Shown piece after piece: positions 6,011-9,008 of a stretch of 9,008 nucleotides of DNA. The notes under the pieces are model-generated. The model was not told the DNA's origin. It was given only the letters and a program-made list of their open reading frames with translations, and did not search any database. A program made the translations under genes and the position numbers. The DNA lies in contig JAFREV010000063.1 in assembly GCA_017434685.1 (NCBI GenBank), positions 1-9,008 of the forward strand, given 5' to 3'. This DNA comes from Mogibacterium sp. (lineage in GTDB: Bacteria > Bacillota > Clostridia > Peptostreptococcales > Anaerovoracaceae). Every line of letters starts with the position of its first letter. Position 1 is the stretch's first letter.

Positions 6011-6791
6011 TGCTATCCTTTTCTCCGTTTTCTTTTATTTCTCTCGGATCAAACCCCTCAAATATCGGTATGCAGCCCGCAGCCACTGCGGCTTTGTAAG
6101 CCTCCGGGGTTCTTATCGTCCAGGTCAGACGCCCCATGCCCCGCCTTTTAATAGACCTTTGGAGCAGTCTGTTCTTTTTATCTTTAAACTTAAAAGCTGC
6201 GAAGTCCGCCCCCGCCACTCTGTTAAACATCAGGCTGCTCATCTTGGCAGCGAAAGTCTTGATCTTTCCGTCATCCTTGTTGAAGTAGTTCTTGGTGAGC
6301 AGCCCGAGGGCGATTCCCGGAATAAGTTTTCGGAAATCTCGTATCGCACGAGGGTCAAAGCTCTGCACGGCAAACGCCCCGTCATACTTTGCGAGCCTAT
6401 CAGCCACCGCAGCAGCCAGCATCTTGTGATTGCCTTTATCAACTTTTAGTTCTATCAGAAGCTGCAGTCCGCTGTCCTCGTAAAGATCAAGCACCTCATC
6501 AAAAGTCGGAATCTTCTCATCAGTACCGCCAAGCCTTAGTTTCGAAAGCGTCTCTATGTCATAGTCCGCTATCCTGCCCGGTGCACCCGTCATGCGCGGT
6601 AAATCATCATCATGAAATACCACAAGGCTTCCGTCAGCTATCCTATGCACATCCAATTCGCTTGCAAAACCGCGCTCAATTGCGTTCCTGAATGCCGCCA
6701 TTGAGTTTTCCGGTGCATTCTCTTTATTATGGAATCCCCTGTGAGCGTAGCACTCAGCCAATTCATGAGTTTTCTTTTTCGTAGTTTTCAT
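6000..6791 (-). CDS. Glycerophosphodiester phosphodiesterase family protein (GDPD/UgpQ-like)
   Basis: Predicted to hydrolyse glycerophosphodiesters, derived from phospholipid head groups or teichoic-acid material, to glycerol-3-phosphate and an alcohol. The 263-residue protein has a TIM-barrel GDPD layout. YAHRGF (15-20) carries the first catalytic His17 and Arg18, APENSM (26-31) the metal ligand Glu28, ASELDVHR (43-50) the ligands Glu45 and Asp47, and VVFHDDDLPRMTG (57-69) the second catalytic His60. LLIELK (111-116) holds a further acidic residue, and later strands show VQSFDP (142-147) and LTWTIRTPE (222-230, the usual Trp). No signal peptide or membrane segment is seen, so it is probably cytoplasmic like UgpQ. 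Only a weak ribosome-binding site is visible; the start is 5 bases after the HAD gene's stop, so coupling is likely. It overlaps the following E2-like gene by 11 bases. All main catalytic residues are present. Confidence 0.94.
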   Translation of the reverse strand: MKTTKKKTHELAECYAHRGFHNKENAPENSMAAFRNAIERGFASELDVHRIADGSLVVFHDDDLPRMTGAPGRIADYDIETLSKLRLGGTDEKIPTFDEVLDLYEDSGLQLLIELKVDKGNHKMLAAAVADRLAKYDGAFAVQSFDPRAIRDFRKLIPGIALGLLTKNYFNKDDGKIKTFAAKMSSLMFNRVAGADFAAFKFKDKKNRLLQRSIKRRGMGRLTWTIRTPEAYKAAVAAGCIPIFEGFDPREIKENGEKDSNEE

Positions 6792-6796
6792 CTTGA

Positions 6797-7429
6797 TTAT
6801 TTATAACCGATTTCTGCCAGTACGCTTGGCAATTCATCGAAGTTGTCTATCTCCGCCTCAGCGTCATCAATTTGTCCAAAGCCGTATTTGGCCCATATAC
6901 ATGGCACACCTGCCTCATGGGCTGAATCCGCGTCGCGCTGGATGTCACCGACGTAAACCGCCTCATCCTCGCCGTTTCTTTCCATTACAAGTCTGATATT
7001 ATCCGCTTTTGAAAGACCCGTCCTGCCCCACTCCTCGTAGTCGCAGAAAAACCTATCCATTTGCATAGACTCGATAAACGCAGCGACGTATCCTTCCTGG
7101 CAATTGCTGACCACTGCCATCTTCTCTCCTGCATCCAGGAGTTTCTCCAGGGTTTCTTTCACACCCGCGAACAGTTTTGCCCCGTGCTCCTTTATGTAAT
7201 CATTCTCGAAAACTTCGCACTTATGCGCAAGTTCGTAGCGCTCCTCCTCCGAAAGAAATCCGAACAAATCATCAGCTATCTGAGTCATTGTCCTGCCCAT
7301 TTCACCCATTATGTCTTCCGGTGTCAGTTTATCTGCCTCTCCGGTTTCCTTTTCTATTACCAAATTCCAGGAATCTGCCACGGGTTTGGTCGAATCCCAA
7401 AGCGTTCCGTCAAGATCGAAAATTATCAT
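6797..7429 (-). CDS. HAD-superfamily hydrolase (phosphoglycolate phosphatase/PGMB-like phosphatase)
   Basis: A 210-residue cytoplasmic HAD phosphatase. Motif I FDLDGTLWDS (4-13) gives nucleophile Asp5 and acid/base Asp7. Motif II VVSN (106-109) gives Ser108. Motif III lysine is Lys141 in GLSKADN, and motif IV YVGDIQRDADSA (159-170) gives Asp162 and Asp166. An alpha-helical C1-type cap (about 15-80) is typical of the Gph/beta-phosphoglucomutase subfamily. LWDST instead of LxDS/T with a small residue is common among phosphatases. The substrate cannot be assigned; sugar phosphates, phosphoglycolate and nucleotides are all possible. An AGGGGAG site supports the ATG at 7427-7429. It sits 11 bases after the hydroxyacid dehydrogenase and 5 before the phosphodiesterase, so it is cotranscribed. 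A role in removing a phosphorylated product within this small-molecule operon is plausible but unproven. Confidence 0.92.
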   Translation of the reverse strand: MIIFDLDGTLWDSTKPVADSWNLVIEKETGEADKLTPEDIMGEMGRTMTQIADDLFGFLSEEERYELAHKCEVFENDYIKEHGAKLFAGVKETLEKLLDAGEKMAVVSNCQEGYVAAFIESMQMDRFFCDYEEWGRTGLSKADNIRLVMERNGEDEAVYVGDIQRDADSAHEAGVPCIWAKYGFGQIDDAEAEIDNFDELPSVLAEIGYK

Positions 7430-7440
7430 CTGCTCCCCTT

Positions 7441-8406
7441 TTAATAACCTTCTTTTACATCAACCACTTTTATGAGTTCTTCGCCGCGAGTGTATCGCCT
7501 CAGATTCTCACAGAAAAACTCAACCGTCTTATCCACCGTGTATGGAAGCCCCATATCTCCGGAAATATGCGGAGTTATGATGCAGTTCTTCGCTGTCCAA
7601 AGCGAGTGTTCCGGCGGCAATGGCTCCGGCTCCGTCACATCGAGCGCCGCTCCTGCGAGCCGTCCTTCGTTGAGAGCGGACACGAGTGCGTCCTGGTCTA
7701 TCGCGGAACCTCGTCCGACATTTATGACATATGTCGCAGCATGCAAGCGGTCTATCCTCTCCTTGCTGAGTATCCCCTTGCTGTTTGGGGTGCCCGGCAC
7801 ACAGAGCACAAGTATGTCTATGTCCGCATTTGGTATTATCTCATCGAAACGGTCAAGTCTGTATACCTCATCGAATATATCTATGTCCTGTCCGCTTCTG
7901 TTAAATCCTATGAGTTTTGACGCTCCCATCACGCGGAATCTCGCAGCGGTGTTCTTGCCTATATCTCCTGTGCCGATGATAGCTACGTGGCTACCCGCAA
8001 TTGATCTGATCGGCAATTCCTGCATCCATCCGCGGGCGTTCATCACCTTGTTGTATTCTGGCATCTGTCTCATGAGCATGAGACTTACCATTATAATATG
8101 TTCACCTATTGTGAGACCGTACGCACCTGAACTGTTTGTCAGTATGACATCTCCCTTATCGAATTTGCCTGTTTTAATGAGATGACCGGCTCCGGCATAT
8201 GCGGAGTGACACCATTTGAGTTCAGGCATCTGAGGCAGCAGCTCGGGAGCACTTCCGTAAAAGACCTCCGCATCGGAGACTTTGCCGTCACACTCCTCGG
8301 AACTGTCGAAGAATTCTATCTCAAAACCGCATTCCTCCGCGGTCCTTTTCATTTCGTCTTTGTTATCTTGCGACAGAAAATCTGCTACCGCATAGCACTT
8401 TCTCAT
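7441..8406 (-). CDS. D-isomer-specific 2-hydroxyacid dehydrogenase, NAD-binding
   Basis: A 321-residue cytoplasmic oxidoreductase that interconverts a 2-keto acid and a D-2-hydroxy acid with NAD(P)H. The split substrate domain is made of about 1-100 and 290-321, with NSSGAYGLTIGEH at 91-103 forming the usual hinge region. The Rossmann fold starts at about 138 with VAIIGTGDIG (141-150). The acidic NAD-selecting position is not obvious; Asn169-Arg170 in GFNRSG follow the second strand, which may favour NADP. Catalytic residues are Arg232 in NVGRGSAID, Glu261 in DVTEPEPLP, and His280 in TPHISGD. Only small differences from the GhrA/PdxB/SerA-like families are seen, and the short length argues against SerA, which has an extra ACT domain. 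An AAGGCGGAG site supports the ATG at 8404-8406. It is the first gene of the four-gene operon and divergent from yedF. Confidence 0.94.
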   Translation of the reverse strand: MRKCYAVADFLSQDNKDEMKRTAEECGFEIEFFDSSEECDGKVSDAEVFYGSAPELLPQMPELKWCHSAYAGAGHLIKTGKFDKGDVILTNSSGAYGLTIGEHIIMVSLMLMRQMPEYNKVMNARGWMQELPIRSIAGSHVAIIGTGDIGKNTAARFRVMGASKLIGFNRSGQDIDIFDEVYRLDRFDEIIPNADIDILVLCVPGTPNSKGILSKERIDRLHAATYVINVGRGSAIDQDALVSALNEGRLAGAALDVTEPEPLPPEHSLWTAKNCIITPHISGDMGLPYTVDKTVEFFCENLRRYTRGEELIKVVDVKEGY

Positions 8407-8442
8407 AATACTCCGCCTTTCGTTCTCATAAACTATGTAGCC

Positions 8443-8451
8443 ATTCTAACA
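8443..8451 (-). promoter_or_regulatory. Extended -10 promoter candidate for the hydroxyacid dehydrogenase operon
   Basis: The minus strand reads TGTTAGAAT, an extended -10 (TG-n-TAGAAT, one mismatch from TATAAT). No good -35 is found. The leader to the ATG at 8406 would be about 30 bases. It is the best candidate in the short divergent region. Confidence 0.35.
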
Positions 8452-8453
8452 CA

Positions 8454-8481
8454 TTGAGTCGGCATTATGTTCCACTATTAT
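8454..8481 (+). promoter_or_regulatory. Sigma-A-type promoter candidate for yedF
   Basis: TTGAGT (8454-8459), a 16-base spacer, and TATTAT (8476-8481) match consensus at four and five of six positions. The candidate sits back to back with the minus-strand promoter, 2 bases away, so the two may compete. Transcription from near 8488 would leave a leader of about 130 bases before yedF. Confidence 0.4.
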
Positions 8482-8562
8482 GGCAAGGTGTAAAATGAGG
8501 GCTGTGTTATAGAATAAATCTATAGTATCTGCATCGCAAATAAGAGTATATTACTATTGTGG

Positions 8563-8577
8563 GCTGCTTAGTGCAGC
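8563..8577 (+). other. Small hairpin in the yedF leader
   Basis: GCTGC (8563-8567) and GCAGC (8573-8577) form a perfect 5-base stem over a 5-base loop. No T-run follows, so it is not an intrinsic terminator, and it is too far from the ribosome-binding site (8605-8609) to block it alone. It matches no riboswitch class I know. The rest of the 8482-8616 leader shows nothing else that I can identify. Confidence 0.3.
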
Positions 8578-8604
8578 AGAAAAATAATTCAAAACCTGAT
8601 AATC

Positions 8605-8609
8605 GGAGG
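8605..8609 (+). promoter_or_regulatory. Ribosome-binding site deciding the yedF start
   Basis: GGAGG is 1 base before an ATG at 8611 and 7 bases before an in-frame ATG at 8617. The second ATG has normal spacing and is followed directly by the TusA-like domain, so it is chosen. Confidence 0.7.
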
Positions 8610-8616
8610 TATGGAA

Positions 8617-9008
8617 ATGAGAATAGATGCAGGCGGCAAACAATGCCCAATTCCTGTAATTATGGCTAAGAAAGAGCTCGAAGCAGGCGAGCAGGATGTT
8701 GAAATCATCGTTGACGGTCAGACTCAGATCGACAATCTGACAAGACTCGGAGATGCTCTCGGAAGGCCGGCCACAAGCGAGCCATGCGGAGACAAGTTCC
8801 TTGTCAAATTCGCAAACGGCGAGACCAAGAAAGGCGGCGCAGGCTCCGAAGCAGATACATACGCCGTATTCTTCAACAAAGATTCCATCGGAACCAACGA
8901 GGGAGAACTCGGCGGCAACCTCGCAAAGATGGCTATCTTCACACTCAGCGAATCTGATAAGATTCCTTCATATGTTCTCTTCATGTACGAGGGCGTAAAA
9001 CTGGTAAC
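8617..9008 (+). CDS. yedF: YedF-type sulfurtransferase-like selenium metabolism protein (partial, runs off right edge)
   Basis: One hundred and thirty codons are visible, open to the window end. Residues 1-70 are a TusA/SirA-like domain: MRIDAGGKQCPIPVIMAKKEL carries the CPxP motif with the putative sulphur- or selenium-carrying Cys10, and a second cysteine follows in SEPCGDKF (about residues 56-63). After a Gly-rich linker (about 72-81), the sequence YAVFFNKDSIGTNEGELGGNL begins a DsrE/DsrF-like domain, with the motif IGxxxxELGxxL typical of YedF. This two-domain order is the signature of the YedF family, which in anaerobes occurs with selenium use (selD and selenoprotein or molybdenum hydroxylase genes). 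The family is usually about 200 residues, so roughly 70 are missing. No in-frame TGA is seen in the visible part. Selenium-pathway neighbours, if any, would lie to the right of the window. It is divergent from operon C. Confidence 0.88.
   Translation, partial: MRIDAGGKQCPIPVIMAKKELEAGEQDVEIIVDGQTQIDNLTRLGDALGRPATSEPCGDKFLVKFANGETKKGGAGSEADTYAVFFNKDSIGTNEGELGGNLAKMAIFTLSESDKIPSYVLFMYEGVKLV

Noticed and set aside
7177..7920. A 247-codon open frame on the plus strand
   Set aside because: It lies opposite the well-supported HAD and hydroxyacid dehydrogenase genes, spans their junction and gives a sequence with no recognisable domain. It is a shadow frame.
8495..8512. A five-codon leader peptide ORF (ATG to TAG) in the yedF leader, preceded by AAGG
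   Set aside because: It is too short to judge. The predicted transcription start near 8488 would remove its ribosome-binding site, and no regulatory codons such as runs of one amino acid are present.

Overview
The window looks like a stretch of low-to-mid GC Gram-positive anaerobe chromosome, most likely from the class Clostridia. The evidence is an AgrC/LytTR-type two-component pair, a YedF-type selenium-metabolism protein, strong purine-rich ribosome-binding sites and tightly packed operons. The exact genus cannot be read from it; a gut or oral clostridial lineage is a guess. There are no insertion sequences, CRISPR arrays, tRNA or rRNA genes, prophage genes or obviously broken genes. This is ordinary, gene-dense core-type sequence with a few less familiar proteins.

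Layout. (A) Positions 1-2950, minus strand, one apparent operon. In order of transcription it holds an uncharacterised cysteine-rich membrane protein, a GNAT N-acetyltransferase, the replication-fork AAA+ ATPase RarA, and the first 96 residues of a protein with a possible HATPase-like N-terminal domain that runs off the left edge. The gaps between them are 5, 15 and 9 bases. (B) Positions 3081-5146, plus strand: a LytTR response regulator and an AgrC-like membrane histidine kinase, 2 bases apart. They are divergent from operon A. The shared intergenic region contains two back-to-back promoter candidates and an imperfect 7-7-7 inverted repeat. (C) Positions 8406-5153, minus strand, a four-gene operon: a D-2-hydroxyacid dehydrogenase, a HAD phosphatase, a glycerophosphodiester phosphodiesterase, and a stand-alone protein with the fold of the E2/chloramphenicol acetyltransferase catalytic domain. 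Its last gene converges on the kinase gene with only 6 bases between stop codons. (D) Positions 8617 to the right edge, plus strand: the start of yedF (TusA-like domain followed by a DsrE-like domain), divergent from operon C.

How the genes may work together. The two-component pair should sense an extracellular signal, by family a peptide, and regulate genes through LytTR DNA binding. No agrB/agrD-like peptide gene is present here, so the signal is unknown. The divergent membrane protein is the nearest candidate target, which is inference only. Operon C is a set of small-molecule enzymes (oxidoreductase, phosphatase, phosphodiester hydrolase, acyltransferase-like) whose common pathway, if any, is not evident. 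I see no strong case for a wholly new system. The parts most worth a second look are the cysteine-rich membrane protein, the E2-like protein with glutamate at the usual catalytic-histidine position, and the inverted repeat between operons A and B.
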